Source: Aquisalimonas lutea
GTDB taxonomy: Bacteria; Pseudomonadota; Gammaproteobacteria; Nitrococcales; Aquisalimonadaceae
NCBI RefSeq assembly: GCF_030409225.1
Contig: NZ_JAUFPK010000005.1
Span: 48,900 to 112,899, forward strand
Length of the DNA: 64,000 nucleotides
Direction of reading: 5' to 3'
Part shown: positions 1-8,846 of the stretch, one piece after another
How positions within the stretch are numbered: position 1 is the first letter of the stretch
Layout of the letters: the number at the start of each line of letters is the position of its first letter
The notes under the pieces: generated by a model
The model's database searches: none
The model's input: only the letters and a program-made list of their open reading frames with translations
Told to the model about the DNA's origin: nothing
Translations under genes and position numbers: made by a program

Positions 1-23
1 GGGGCCGGGATCGCGTTGTCGCC

Positions 24-1205
24 CTAGCAGACCTCGAACAGGCCCGCCGCACCCATGCCGCCGCCGACGCACATGGTGGTGACCACGTACTTGGCGCCGC
101 GGCGCTTGCCCTCGATGAGCGCGTGGCCGACCATGCGGGCGCCGCTCATGCCGAACGGGTGGCCGATGGAGATGGAGCCGCCGTTGACATTGAGCTTATC
201 GTCGGGGATGCCCAGCTGATCCTTGGAGTACAGCACCTGCACGGCGAAGGCCTCGTTGAGTTCCCAGAGGTCGATGTCGTCCATCTTCAGGCCGGTGCGC
301 TCCAGCAGCCGCGGCACGGCGTAGATGGGGCCGATGCCCATCTCGTCGGGCTCCAGGCCGGCGACGGCGAAGCCGCGGAAGATGCCCAGGGGCTCGATGT
401 TGCGCTGCTCGGCGAGCTTGCCGTCCATGACCACGCAGGCCGAGGCGCCGTCCGAGAGCTGGCTGGCGTTGCCGGCGGTGACGTGCTTGTCCGGCCCCAT
501 GACCGGCTCCAGCGACGCCAGCCCTTCCAGGGTGGTGTTGGGGCGGTTGCACTCGTCCATGGCGACGGTGCGCTCCTCGGTCCAGGTCTCGCCGGACTCC
601 TTGTCCTTGAAGGCCTGGGTCACCGTCATGGGCACGATCTCGTCGTCGAAGTAGCCCTTCTCCTGGGCGGCGGCGGTGCGCTGCTGGCTGCGCAGGGCGT
701 ACTCGTCCTGGTACTCCCGGGAGACGCCGTAGCGCTGGGCGACGATATCCGCCGTCTCGATCATGGAGAGGTAGATCTCGGGCTTGTGCTCCTTGAGCCA
801 CTCGTTGTGCAGGTGGTTCTTGTTGAGGTTCGCCTGGGTCAGGCTGATGGACTCGACCCCGCCGGCCGCCGCAACGGGGACGCGGTCGACGAGCACGCGC
901 TGGGCGGCCATGGCGATGGTCTGCAGCCCGGAGCTGCAGAAGCGGTTCACCGTGGTGCCGGCGGAGGTCACGGGCAGGCCCGCGCGCAGGGCGATCTGCC
1001 GGGCGATGTTGTGGCCGGTGGCGCCCTCGGGCAGGCCGCAGCCCATGAGCACGTCCTCGATCTCGGCGGGGTCGACGCCGGCGCGCTCCACGGCGTGCCT
1101 GAGCGCGTGGCCGCCCATGTCGGCCCCATGGGTCATGTTGAAGGCGCCGCGGAAGGATTTGCCCAGAGGCGTGCGGGCGGTGGAGACAATCACAGCGTCG
1201 GACAT
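24..1205 (-). CDS. thiolase (acetyl-CoA C-acyltransferase)
   Basis: This is a degradative or condensing thiolase that cleaves 3-ketoacyl-CoA with CoA, or the reverse. At 393 residues it has the normal family length. The nucleophilic Cys90 sits in NRFCSSG, His349 in SIGHPFG and the second active-site Cys379 in MCVGGGMG, so it should be active. It is the last step of beta-oxidation or an acetoacetyl-CoA step; the sequence does not fix chain length. The gene stands alone on the minus strand, with a promoter-like sequence at 1340-1367 and a palindrome at 1383-1397 upstream. Neighbouring MaoC, SDR and acyl-CoA-type genes fit fatty-acid or polyhydroxyalkanoate metabolism (inference). Confidence 0.93.
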   Translation of the reverse strand: MSDAVIVSTARTPLGKSFRGAFNMTHGADMGGHALRHAVERAGVDPAEIEDVLMGCGLPEGATGHNIARQIALRAGLPVTSAGTTVNRFCSSGLQTIAMAAQRVLVDRVPVAAAGGVESISLTQANLNKNHLHNEWLKEHKPEIYLSMIETADIVAQRYGVSREYQDEYALRSQQRTAAAQEKGYFDDEIVPMTVTQAFKDKESGETWTEERTVAMDECNRPNTTLEGLASLEPVMGPDKHVTAGNASQLSDGASACVVMDGKLAEQRNIEPLGIFRGFAVAGLEPDEMGIGPIYAVPRLLERTGLKMDDIDLWELNEAFAVQVLYSKDQLGIPDDKLNVNGGSISIGHPFGMSGARMVGHALIEGKRRGAKYVVTTMCVGGGMGAAGLFEVC

Positions 1206-1339
1206 GGTGCTCTCCTCGTCGAATTCCGAATGCGTGGCCGTGCTGAGGACCCGGAGTGGTCGTTCGGGTGTTGCGCGGTCAACCGGATGTCGTGCATGGC
1301 AGCAAGCGCTGGCTGGCCGCTTTCCATCGAGTGTGATTC

Positions 1340-1367
1340 AGTATAGGGTGTTCCGCATTGGATGCAA
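1340..1367 (-). promoter_or_regulatory. candidate sigma-70 promoter of the thiolase gene
   Basis: Read on the minus strand, a -35 TTGCAT (1362-1367) and a -10 TATACT (1340-1345) are separated by 16 bp. The block is locally AT-rich in a GC-rich region and points toward the thiolase gene that starts at 1205. Confidence 0.55.
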
Positions 1368-1382
1368 AATTTTAAAACAACG

Positions 1383-1397
1383 TTCCGCTAGGCGGAA
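1383..1397. promoter_or_regulatory. palindromic operator candidate
   Basis: TTCCGC-TAG-GCGGAA is a perfect 6-bp inverted repeat just upstream of the -35 element of the thiolase promoter. A further TTCCGC half-site lies between the -10 and -35 at 1351-1356. The arrangement suits a dimeric TetR/GntR-type regulator, but none is encoded next to it. Confidence 0.35.
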
Positions 1398-1410
1398 TTA
1401 CCATGAAAGG

Positions 1411-1647
1411 GTTCCGTCCGGGCGCGGGGCGGGGCTTGTTGTTCGGGCTCCGGAGCTCCGCTTACGGCCCCTGCTTCATGTGAAGCAGGGGCCTATCCTC
1501 CGCTCCGGCCTGGCCGGCTGACAGCACATCCTTGTGCTGACAGCCGGTGGCGGCGTCCCTGCCGCCACCCTTCGGGCCGGACGGCCTGCGCTCCGGCGCT
1601 GCGCAAGTCGCCCGAACAACAAGCCCCGCCCCGCGCCCGGACGGAAC
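1411..1647. repeat. A-type nested inverted-repeat element, copy A1
   Basis: Terminal arms 1411-1448 and 1610-1647 are perfect 38-bp reverse complements. The 161-bp core contains further hairpins: 1466-1493 (12-13 bp), 1514-1547 (two 7-bp stems around an A/A mismatch, loop TCCT) and 1546-1569 (9 bp). It fills most of the 461-bp gap between the divergent thiolase and MaoC genes and ends 19 bp before the MaoC start. Related cores occur at 15106, 15358, 29785 and 37866, but with different arm sequences. Confidence 0.85.
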
Positions 1648-1666
1648 GGATCACGAGGAGAACAGT

Positions 1667-2125
1667 GTGCTGGTCGTTGACGGAATCGAGGAAATCAAGG
1701 CGCTGGGCGGGCGCGACCTGGGCGTGACCGACTGGGTGACGGTGGACCAGGAGCGCATCAATGCCTTCGCCGAGGCCACCGGCGATCACCAGTGGATCCA
1801 CGTGGACGAGGAGCGCTGCCGGCGGGAGTCCCCCTACGGCACCACCATCGCCCACGGCTTCCTGACCATCTCCCTGCTGCCCATGCTCGCCCAGCAGCTC
1901 ATCGAGTTCCGCGGCATCAGCGCACGGCTCAACTATGGGCTGAACAAGCTGCGCTTCACCGGGCCGGTGCCCGCGGGCTCGCGCGTGCGCCTGCGCCAGA
2001 CCATCAAGGACGTGAGCGAGCGCGACGACGGTAGCCTGCAGGTGACCGCCGATGTCGTCATCGAGGTCGAGGGCACGGACAAGCCGGCCTGCATCGCCGA
2101 GTCCGTGGCGCTGTGCCTGCCCTGA
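1667..2125 (+). CDS. MaoC-family (R)-specific enoyl-CoA hydratase
   Basis: This 152-residue protein has a single hot-dog fold of the MaoC type, which hydrates trans-2-enoyl-CoA to (R)-3-hydroxyacyl-CoA. The family pattern is visible: an N-terminal WVTVDQERINAFAEATGD segment followed by the Asp/His hydratase region DHQWIHVDEER and the GTTIAHGFLTISLLP helix. The GTG start at 1667 is chosen because an AGGAG lies six bases upstream at 1656-1660. The frame stays open further upstream, but that part overlaps repeat A1. Length is typical for single-domain members. A PHA-precursor or beta-oxidation role is inferred from the adjacent thiolase. Confidence 0.85.
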   Translation: MLVVDGIEEIKALGGRDLGVTDWVTVDQERINAFAEATGDHQWIHVDEERCRRESPYGTTIAHGFLTISLLPMLAQQLIEFRGISARLNYGLNKLRFTGPVPAGSRVRLRQTIKDVSERDDGSLQVTADVVIEVEGTDKPACIAESVALCLP

Positions 2126-2144
2126 GCCGGGGCAGGCGGGAGCC

Positions 2145-2933
2145 TCATGCCGGGATCTCGGCGTCCAGCAGCACGCCCAGGTCGGCCTCCGCCCGCGGGT
2201 CGTCGCGCTCCAGCTGCAGCGCCGAGATGGCGATGCGGTTGTCGCGGAGGGCGACCACATCGGAGTCGGCGGCCGTGATACCGGAGGAATCGTGGCTGAA
2301 GGCGAACCAGTAGTAGGGCTTGTCCCGGGTGTCGATGCGCTCCTCGACCCGGGCGCCGCTGATGGACCCCCGCGCCTGGCGGCAGACGCGCCGGCCGGCC
2401 ACCGAGCCCGGCGGCACGGCCGGGAAATTGATGCTGAAGCAAAGGTCCGTGCGCCGGTGGGCGGCCAGCAGCGTGCGCAGCAGCGCCGGTGCATGCGTGC
2501 GAACCGTGTCCCAGGGCGGCGGCGCCGGGCTGCGGAAGGCCTGGCTCAGGGCAACGGCGGGCACGCCCATGACCAGGGCGGTCATGGCGGCGCCGAGGGT
2601 CCCCGAGTAGGCCACCGAGTCGCTGACGTTGGCGCCGCGGTTGACCCCGGAGAGCACCGCATCGGGCGGCGCACTCGCCATCAGGTGCTGGGTCGCCATG
2701 ACAACGCAGTCGCTGGGCGTGCCCGAGACGGCGTAGCGGCGGGGGGCCAGCTGCCGGCAACGCACGGGCTCGTGCAGGGTGACGCTGTGGGAGCTGCCGC
2801 TCTGGTCCCGCTCCGGGGCCACGATCCAGACCTCGTCGGCGACCTCGGCGGCGATGGCCGCCAGGTGGTCCAGGCCTTCGGCGTCGACGCCGTCGTCGTT
2901 GGTCAGCAGGACGCGGGAGAGTCGTTCGCGCAT
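2145..2933 (-). CDS. surE: 5'/3'-nucleotidase SurE
   Basis: SurE is a metal-dependent phosphatase that removes phosphate from 5' and 3' nucleoside monophosphates. The N-terminal LLTNDDGVDAEGL carries the metal-binding Asp pair (residues 13-14). SGTPSDCVVMA and SGVNRGANVSDSVAYSGT are the next conserved blocks. At 262 residues the length is normal. It is often found with pcm, rpoS and nlpD in gammaproteobacteria; here it stands alone, convergent with maoC and divergent from the SDR gene. Confidence 0.93.
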   Translation of the reverse strand: MRERLSRVLLTNDDGVDAEGLDHLAAIAAEVADEVWIVAPERDQSGSSHSVTLHEPVRCRQLAPRRYAVSGTPSDCVVMATQHLMASAPPDAVLSGVNRGANVSDSVAYSGTLGAAMTALVMGVPAVALSQAFRSPAPPPWDTVRTHAPALLRTLLAAHRRTDLCFSINFPAVPPGSVAGRRVCRQARGSISGARVEERIDTRDKPYYWFAFSHDSSGITAADSDVVALRDNRIAISALQLERDDPRAEADLGVLLDAEIPA

Positions 2934-2995
2934 GGGTCATCCTCGGATGGTGCAAAGCGAGCCATTAGAAACGAAATCCGTGAACGGGAGAAGAC

Positions 2996-3757
2996 ATGAT
3001 GATTGATCTCAAGGACAAGGTAGCGCTGATCACCGGCTCCAGCCGGGGCATCGGCAAGGCGATTGCCGAGGCGTACGCCGAGCACGGCGCCCGGGTGGTG
3101 ATCTCCAGCCGCAAGGCCGAGGCCTGCGAGCAGGTGGCGAAGGAGCTCACGGACAAGGGCTACGAGGCCATCGCGGTTCCCTGCCACATCGGCGACAAGG
3201 GCGAGCTGCAGAAGCTCGTCGACGCGACCATGGCGCAGTGGGGGCGCATCGACATTCTCGTGTGCAACGCTGCCACCAACCCGGTCTACGGCCCCATGAC
3301 CGAGCTCACCGACGAGGCCTTCGACAAGATCATGGCCACCAACGTGAAGAGCACGTGGCAGCTGTGCAACATGGTCGTGCCGCAGATGGCGGAGCGCGGC
3401 GACGGCGCGGTCATCCTGCTGTCCAGCATCGCGGCGCTGCGCGGCAATACCGTGATCGGCGCCTACGGCGTGTCCAAGGCCGCGGAGGCGGCGCTGGCGC
3501 GGAACATGGCCCTGGAATGGGGGCCGTCCAACGTGCGCGTCAACGCCATCGCGCCGGGGCTGGTCAAGACGGACTTCGCCCGGGCACTCTGGGAGGATCC
3601 GGACCGGCGCCAGCGCATCGAGAACCAGACGCCGCTGCGCCGCATCGGCGAGCCCGAGGACATCGCCGGCGTGGCGCTGTTCCTCGGATCGAGCATGGGC
3701 GCCTACGTGACCGGGCAGACCATTGTTGCCGACGGCGGCGAGACGGTCGTCGGCTGA
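2996..3757 (+). CDS. SDR-family oxidoreductase
   Basis: This 253-residue classical short-chain dehydrogenase has the nucleotide-binding TGSSRGIG (residues 13-20), an NAA motif near residue 91 and the catalytic Tyr157-x3-Lys161 in GAYGVSKAAEAAL. It ends with the common TGQTIVADGG segment. The substrate cannot be read from the sequence. It lies 23 bp before a phosphotransferase gene and is probably co-transcribed with it. The start may be the first or second of two adjacent ATG codons (2996 or 2999); GGGAGAAG lies just upstream. Confidence 0.9.
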   Translation: MMIDLKDKVALITGSSRGIGKAIAEAYAEHGARVVISSRKAEACEQVAKELTDKGYEAIAVPCHIGDKGELQKLVDATMAQWGRIDILVCNAATNPVYGPMTELTDEAFDKIMATNVKSTWQLCNMVVPQMAERGDGAVILLSSIAALRGNTVIGAYGVSKAAEAALARNMALEWGPSNVRVNAIAPGLVKTDFARALWEDPDRRQRIENQTPLRRIGEPEDIAGVALFLGSSMGAYVTGQTIVADGGETVVG

Positions 3758-3780
3758 GACTGCAGAGGACAAGCCGGATC

Positions 3781-4851
3781 ATGAGCGAACAGACCCAGCA
3801 GCTGGTGGAGGTCCTGGAGGCCCACCGGTTCGACGAGAACGCACTGGCGGCCTACCTGCACCAGCAGCTCCCCGGCGAGCTCGGGGATGACCTGGACATC
3901 AAGCAGTTCCAGGGCGGGCAGAGCAACCCCACGTTCCTGCTGCGTTCCGGCGGGCGGCGCTATGTGCTGCGCAAGAAGCCCCCGGGCAAGCTGCTGCCCT
4001 CGGCCCATCAGGTGGAGCGCGAGTACCGGGTGATGTCGGCGCTGCAGGATACCGACGTGCCGGTCCCGGAGATGCTGCTGCTGTGCGAGGACGACGCCGT
4101 CATCGGCACGCCGTTCTACGTCATGCGCTTCATCGAGGGCCGTGTCTACAGCCATCCGGCGCTGGAGGAGGTCCCGCGGGACGAGCGGCGGCCGATCTTC
4201 GAGGCCAAGGCCGACACCATGGCGCGGCTGCACAGGGTGGACTACGAGGCCGTGGGGCTCGGGGATTTCGGCAAGCCGGGCAACTTCCTGGAACGCCAGA
4301 TCGGGCGCTGGAGCAAGCAGTACGAGGCCTCGCGTACCGGCGAGAACCCGTCCATGGAAAAGCTCATGGAATGGCTGCCGCAGAACATCCCGGCGGACAG
4401 CGACGAGACCACCATCGCTCACGGCGACTTCCGCCTGGGCAATCTCATGCTCCACCCGGAGCGGCCCGAGGTGGTGGCGGTGCTGGACTGGGAGCTGTGC
4501 ACCCTGGGCCACCCGCTGTCGGACCTGGCGTACTGCTGCATTCCCTACCACCTGCCGTCGGGCCTGCCGGGCATCCGCGGGCTGAATGACCTGGATCTCG
4601 CCGAGCGCGGCCTGCCCACGGAGCAGGAGTTCGTGGACATGTACTGCCAACGGGCGGGCCGTCAGGGCGGCATCCCGGACTGGCCGTTCTACACGGCGTT
4701 CGCCCTGTTCCGGCTCGCAGCCATCCTCCAGGGCGTCTACAAGCGCGCCCTGGACGGCAATGCCGCCAACGCCGACGCCCTGCAAGTGGGCGAGGGTGCC
4801 ACCATTCTCGCCGACGCCGGCTGGAAGGAGGCCCAGCGCCTGCAGCGCTGA
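3781..4851 (+). CDS. phosphotransferase-family protein (ACAD10/11-like kinase fold)
   Basis: This 356-residue protein has the aminoglycoside/choline-kinase-like fold. HGDFRLGN at residues 214-221 holds the catalytic base, and DWE at 236-238 provides the metal-binding Asp. A GGQSNPTFLL loop near residue 45 takes the place of the nucleotide loop. This subfamily commonly accompanies acyl-CoA dehydrogenases and SDRs in hydroxy-acid or fatty-acid catabolism. The upstream SDR agrees with that, but no acyl-CoA dehydrogenase is present. The ATG at 3781 is used; the frame is open far upstream, but that overlaps the SDR gene. Confidence 0.88.
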   Translation: MSEQTQQLVEVLEAHRFDENALAAYLHQQLPGELGDDLDIKQFQGGQSNPTFLLRSGGRRYVLRKKPPGKLLPSAHQVEREYRVMSALQDTDVPVPEMLLLCEDDAVIGTPFYVMRFIEGRVYSHPALEEVPRDERRPIFEAKADTMARLHRVDYEAVGLGDFGKPGNFLERQIGRWSKQYEASRTGENPSMEKLMEWLPQNIPADSDETTIAHGDFRLGNLMLHPERPEVVAVLDWELCTLGHPLSDLAYCCIPYHLPSGLPGIRGLNDLDLAERGLPTEQEFVDMYCQRAGRQGGIPDWPFYTAFALFRLAAILQGVYKRALDGNAANADALQVGEGATILADAGWKEAQRLQR

Positions 4852-4871
4852 ATGCGGCACCCGTGCCGTCA

Positions 4872-4903
4872 AGGCCCGGTCGCCACCGCATGGCGCCGGG
4901 CCT
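4872..4903 (+). terminator. GC-rich hairpin after the phosphotransferase gene
   Basis: AGGCCCGG (4872-4879) pairs with CCGGGCCT (4896-4903), and CGCCA pairs with TGGCG inside it, with one bulged T. No run of T follows, so termination is only possible. The rest of 4852-5193 holds the Zur-like site at 5027-5040 and no gene. Confidence 0.4.
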
Positions 4904-5026
4904 GCTCCTTCTCGCGCCGCCCGGTATCGATCGTTCCGCTCCGCCGGCCGGTGGGGGCCGGCAGTGGTCGGACCTTCGTCCCGGATCCCCGGGCGCCCGG
5001 GGGTTTGCCCGGACACCTGCTTACGA

Positions 5027-5040
5027 TACGATATAACGTA
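5027..5040. promoter_or_regulatory. Zur-box-like palindrome upstream of folE2
   Basis: TACG-ATATAA-CGTA is a 14-bp palindrome with one mismatched pair. It lies in a strikingly AT-rich stretch (5022-5047) of a GC-rich region, 153 bp before folE2. It shares the core TATAACGT with the site between znuC and znuA (7743-7756). FolE2 genes are commonly Zur-repressed, so zinc-dependent control is likely. Confidence 0.6.
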
Positions 5041-5193
5041 ATATAAGAGGCCAGGGCGGAACGCTCCCGGACCAAGAGGGATCATGGGGGCGTCGGCGGC
5101 GATGCCCCCTCACGCTGCCGGCGGATATCCCTCGGCCGCACGCGTTGCCTGGCCGTTCCGGCGTTTCCGTTTTTAACGGAGGATCGTTGACCG

Positions 5194-6099
5194 ATGGCGC
5201 AGCATCCCCTGGCCGATGTCGCCGATGATACGGCGACGCTCGGCGGCTCTCTGCCGTGGGTCGGCATGGAGAGCATTGCACTGCCGTTCCAGGTCGCCGG
5301 CCGGCCCGTCAATGGCCGTATCTCGGCCGGGGTGAGCCTGGATGACCCGTCGGCGCGGGGCATCCACATGTCGCGCCTCTACCTGGCGCTGGCCGCGCTG
5401 GAAGACCGCGAGGTCTCCGTGGCGGGTGTGTCGTCGGTGCTGGAGGCCTTCCTGGCCAGCCACGAGGGTCTCTCGGAAGCGGCGTTCCTGGATGTGGGCG
5501 GTGACGCGCTGCTCCGGCGTCCGGCCCTGGTCAGTCCCCTGTCGGGGTGGAAGGCCTATCCCTTCACGTTGCGCAGCCGGCGCGACGCCGGCGGCGTGCA
5601 GGCCGTTCTCGACCTGACGGTGGGCTACTCCTCGACCTGCCCCTGCTCGGCGGCACTGGCCCGGCAGCTCATCCAGCGGGCCTTCGACGAGGAATTCGCC
5701 CACGCGCCGGTGACCCGCGACCAGGTGCGGGCGTGGCTGGGAAGCGAGCAGGGCATCCCGGCCACGCCGCACAGCCAGCGCAGTCAGGCCCACGTGTCGG
5801 TGCGTCTGGCCGATGGTCTCGACGGCCTGCCGCTGGTGGCGCTTGTGGACTCCATCGAGAAGGCACTCGGCACGGCGCTGCAGACGGCCGTCAAGCGCAT
5901 CGACGAGCAGGCCTTCGCCCGGGCCAACGGCCAGAACCTGATGTTCTGCGAGGACGCGGCCCGACGCCTGCACCACGCCCTGCGCCAACACGAGGCCGTG
6001 CAGGGTTTCCGCTCGCGCGTGGTCCATGCCGAGAGCCTGCATGCCCACGATGCCGTCGCTCACAGCGAGTGGAACTGGACCGGCGGCGGTCTCCGCTAG
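5194..6099 (+). CDS. folE2: GTP cyclohydrolase FolE2 (type IB)
   Basis: FolE2 converts GTP to dihydroneopterin triphosphate at the start of folate synthesis. Unlike FolE it does not depend on zinc. At 301 residues it is complete, with the diagnostic HMSRLYLAL block near residue 58 and STCPCSAALARQLI with Cys149/Cys151. Placement beside znuABC and zur is the classic context for a Zur-regulated backup enzyme under zinc limitation. The folP of the same pathway lies at 46.6 kb. It is convergent with znuB. Confidence 0.95.
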   Translation: MAQHPLADVADDTATLGGSLPWVGMESIALPFQVAGRPVNGRISAGVSLDDPSARGIHMSRLYLALAALEDREVSVAGVSSVLEAFLASHEGLSEAAFLDVGGDALLRRPALVSPLSGWKAYPFTLRSRRDAGGVQAVLDLTVGYSSTCPCSAALARQLIQRAFDEEFAHAPVTRDQVRAWLGSEQGIPATPHSQRSQAHVSVRLADGLDGLPLVALVDSIEKALGTALQTAVKRIDEQAFARANGQNLMFCEDAARRLHHALRQHEAVQGFRSRVVHAESLHAHDAVAHSEWNWTGGGLR

Positions 6100-6119
6100 C
6101 GAAGGCGTCCGCAGCCTGC

Positions 6120-6941
6120 TCAGCGATCGCCGTCAGCGGCGGCGGACCGGGTGCTGGCCTTGATACGCCCGGCGAGGCTGGACAGGGCGAACAGGCCGGC
6201 CGCCACGCTGACGATGGTGGGGCCGGTCGGGGTGTCGAGCCAGTAGGCTGCCTGCAGCCCGCCGGTGGTGGCGGCTGTCCCGAGGGCGGCGGCGATCAGC
6301 ACCATCGCCTCCGGCGTGCGGCTGAAGGGGCGCGCCGCCGCGGCGGGAATGATCAGCAGGGCGGTGATCAGCAGTACACCGACGACCTTCAGCGCCACGG
6401 CGACAACCACGGCGAGCGACAGGACCAGGATCATCTGCTCGCGTTCCGGGGCGACGCCGCTGGCGTGGGCGAGATCGGTATTGAGCGTGGCCGTCAGCAG
6501 GCCCGACCAGCGCCGGCCCATGAGTCCCAGAACCAGTGCGGCGCCCGCCCAGATGACGGCGAGGTCGGCCTTGCCGACGGCGAGGATGTCGCCGAAGAGG
6601 TAGGCCATCAGGTCGATGCGCACACCGTGCACAAAGGAAACGGCCACCAGCCCGAGAGCGAGCGCGGAATGGGCCATGACACCCAGAAGGGTATCCATGG
6701 CATGGCCCCTGTCGCTCAGCGACGAAACTGTTCCCGCCATGACCAGCGAGACGACCAGCACGCCGGCGAGAATCGAGGTCGACAGGACAAGCGAGACGGC
6801 GACGCCGAGCACGGCGGCGTGGGCGGTCGCATCGCCGAAGTAGGCCATGCGCCGCCACACGACGAAGCAGCCCAGCGGTGCGGCGGCCAGGGCGACGCCG
6901 ATCCCGGCGAGGGCGGCGCGAACCAGGAAGTCGTCGAGCAT
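6120..6941 (-). CDS. znuB: zinc ABC transporter permease ZnuB
   Basis: This 273-residue integral membrane subunit of the high-affinity zinc importer has several hydrophobic helices, including GIGVALAAAPLGCFVVW, AAVLGVAVSLVL and IAALLIIPAAAARPF-type segments typical of the ABC-3 family. The conserved EAA-like GDATAHAAVLG region near residue 36 should contact ZnuC. The start codon shares one base with the znuC stop (TGATG at 6939-6943), so the two are translationally coupled. Confidence 0.93.
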   Translation of the reverse strand: MLDDFLVRAALAGIGVALAAAPLGCFVVWRRMAYFGDATAHAAVLGVAVSLVLSTSILAGVLVVSLVMAGTVSSLSDRGHAMDTLLGVMAHSALALGLVAVSFVHGVRIDLMAYLFGDILAVGKADLAVIWAGAALVLGLMGRRWSGLLTATLNTDLAHASGVAPEREQMILVLSLAVVVAVALKVVGVLLITALLIIPAAAARPFSRTPEAMVLIAAALGTAATTGGLQAAYWLDTPTGPTIVSVAAGLFALSSLAGRIKASTRSAAADGDR

Positions 6942-7669
6942 CAGGACGTCATCTCCAGCGGAACCGGACGGGAATCGTGCTCATGGCGGTACAGGGCGAC
7001 GGCATCCCGGGCATCCATGCCGAACATGGCCAGGTAGGCCGGCGAGGCGGTCACCCGCTCCGGCGTCCCCTCGCAGCAGATCGAGCGGTTCAGGCAGACG
7101 ACGCGATCGGATGACCGCATCACCACGTGCAGCTCGTGACTGACCATCAGTACGCCGCAGCCGAGCTCGCGGCGCAGCGGTTCGAGCTCGCGGTAGAAAT
7201 CGGCACTGCCGCGGTGGTCGAGCCCCTGGGTCGCCTCGTCGAGAATCAACAGGTCGGGTGACTCCAGCAGGGCGCGCGCCAGCAGAACGCGCTGGAACTG
7301 GCCGCCCGACAGGGCGCTCATCTGGCGCCCGCCGAGGCCGCCGGCACCTGCCCGCTCGAGCACCTGTTCGACCGGGCGGGCCGAACGGCGGCGGGGCAGG
7401 CCCATGAACCGTGACACCGTCATCGGCAGGGTGGCGTCGAGATGCAGGCGCTGCGGAACATAGCCGATGGTCAGCCCCGGGGCCTTGTCGATACGCCCGC
7501 GGCTGGGGCGCAGCGAACCGATGATGCTCCGCAGCAGCGTGGTCTTGCCCGAGCCGTTGGGGCCGACGATGGTAACGATCTCGCCCGGCTCCACCCGGAG
7601 GTGGATGTCCTCCAGGACGAGGCGGCCGCCGAGGGCGATGTCCAGATCCTTGATCGCCAGCAGTGTCAT
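6941..7669 (-). CDS. znuC: zinc ABC transporter ATPase ZnuC
   Basis: This 242-residue ATP-binding subunit of the zinc importer has Walker A GPNGSGKT at residues 36-43, the signature LSGGQFQRVLLARALL near 125 and Walker B LLILDEATQGLD just after. It is first in a znuC-znuB operon transcribed away from znuA. The shared intergenic region carries the Zur-box-like palindrome at 7743-7756. Confidence 0.94.
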   Translation of the reverse strand: MTLLAIKDLDIALGGRLVLEDIHLRVEPGEIVTIVGPNGSGKTTLLRSIIGSLRPSRGRIDKAPGLTIGYVPQRLHLDATLPMTVSRFMGLPRRRSARPVEQVLERAGAGGLGGRQMSALSGGQFQRVLLARALLESPDLLILDEATQGLDHRGSADFYRELEPLRRELGCGVLMVSHELHVVMRSSDRVVCLNRSICCEGTPERVTASPAYLAMFGMDARDAVALYRHEHDSRPVPLEMTS

Positions 7670-7742
7670 GGGCGTCTCCCGGACGACGAGTGGCTGAGCC
7701 GGCTTGATACCGGGTGCGGGTACTGTTCCCGCTGTTGTTTTT

Positions 7743-7756
7743 AATGTTATAACGTT
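7743..7756. promoter_or_regulatory. Zur-box-like palindrome between znuC and znuA
   Basis: AATGTTATAACGTT is a 14-bp palindrome with one mismatched pair, close to the gammaproteobacterial Zur consensus built on TGTTATA..TATAACA. It is 48 bp before znuA and 73 bp before znuC, so one site can repress both directions. Confidence 0.75.
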
Positions 7757-7804
7757 TCATATATCCACTCAAGCTGATCCCGACATCCAACCCTGGAGGA
7801 ACCC

Positions 7805-8785
7805 ATGACATTCCGTATCCGCCACTACGCAATGGCCCTGTTGCTGGCACCGGCCGTCGTCGCCGGGGAAGTGCCGTCCGTCGCGGTGGACATCCCGCCG
7901 GTCCACTCGCTGGTCGACCGGGTGATGGGCGATCTCGGCAGCCCGGACCTGGTGATCCAGCCGGGAGCATCGCCGCACGGCTACTCCATGCGGCCCTCGG
8001 AAGCGGCTGCTCTCGATCGCGCCGGGATCGTTTTCTGGGTCAGCGAAGACCTGACGCCCTGGCTGAAGCGTTCCATCGACACCCTGGCCGGCGACGCCGT
8101 CAGCGTGCAGCTGATGGATGTGCCCGGCACGCTGCGGCTGGACTACCGCGAGGGGGCGACGCTTGATTCCCGTGAGGACGCGCATGATGACCATGACCAC
8201 GGCCATGAGCATGACCAGGGGCACCAACACAGCCATGGTCACGACCACGGCCACGCCCATCATGGCGAGGATCCGCACGGCTGGCTGGATCCTGCCAATG
8301 CGCAGGTATGGCTCGATGCGATTGCGGAGTCGCTGGCCGATGCGGATCCCGGGAACGCGGCGACCTATCGGGACAACGCGCGCCTGGCCAGGGAAGAGCT
8401 CGAGGACTTGACCGACGAGCTGGACGAGCGCCTCGCGAAAGCCCGTGGCGCTCGTTTCGTCGTCTTTCACGACGCCTACCAGTACTTCGAGAACCGCTTC
8501 GGCCTGTCGGCGGCTGGCGCCATTGCGCTGGGCGACGCGTCCGACCCGAGCCCGGCGCGGATCGATGCGCTCCGCCAGCGGGTGGAGCAGCTCGATGTCG
8601 ATTGCGTGTTCAGCGAGCCCCAGTTCAACCCGGCGCTGATTGACAGCGTGTTCGGCGATACCGGAGTAGATACCTCCATCGTCGTCGATCCGCTGGGTGT
8701 CGACCTGCCGCTGGGCGGGCGCCTGTACGGCGCGCTGCTGCAGCGGCTGGCCGAGGGCGTGACCAGTTGCGCGCAAGGCCGCTGA
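7805..8785 (+). CDS. znuA: zinc ABC transporter substrate-binding protein ZnuA
   Basis: This periplasmic zinc-binding component (326 residues) begins with a short signal peptide ending near residue 20. PPVHS (His34) and SPHGY (His58) supply zinc ligands of the cluster A-I fold. A histidine/aspartate-rich loop at residues 127-158, with many HDH and HGH repeats, is the typical metal-collecting loop of ZnuA rather than of manganese binders. GGAGGA is well placed before the ATG. It is divergent from znuCB, with the Zur-like site between them. Confidence 0.95.
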   Translation: MTFRIRHYAMALLLAPAVVAGEVPSVAVDIPPVHSLVDRVMGDLGSPDLVIQPGASPHGYSMRPSEAAALDRAGIVFWVSEDLTPWLKRSIDTLAGDAVSVQLMDVPGTLRLDYREGATLDSREDAHDDHDHGHEHDQGHQHSHGHDHGHAHHGEDPHGWLDPANAQVWLDAIAESLADADPGNAATYRDNARLAREELEDLTDELDERLAKARGARFVVFHDAYQYFENRFGLSAAGAIALGDASDPSPARIDALRQRVEQLDVDCVFSEPQFNPALIDSVFGDTGVDTSIVVDPLGVDLPLGGRLYGALLQRLAEGVTSCAQGR

Positions 8786-8817
8786 ACCGGCCTTCCCGGG
8801 GCCGAATGGGACCGGGC

Positions 8818-8837
8818 GCGGCCTCCGTGCAGGCCGC
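8818..8837. terminator. hairpin between convergent znuA and the DUF1244 gene
   Basis: GCGGCCT (8818-8824) and AGGCCGC (8831-8837) enclose a 6-base loop. There is no T-run on either side. It could act as a weak bidirectional terminator. Confidence 0.35.
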
Positions 8838-8846
8838 GGGGGGCCA

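Noticed and set aside
1411-1647. A1 as an insertion sequence or MITE with target-site duplication
   Set aside because: No transposase, no convincing direct target duplication outside the 38-bp arms, and arms are not shared with other copies as terminal inverted repeats of one MITE would be.
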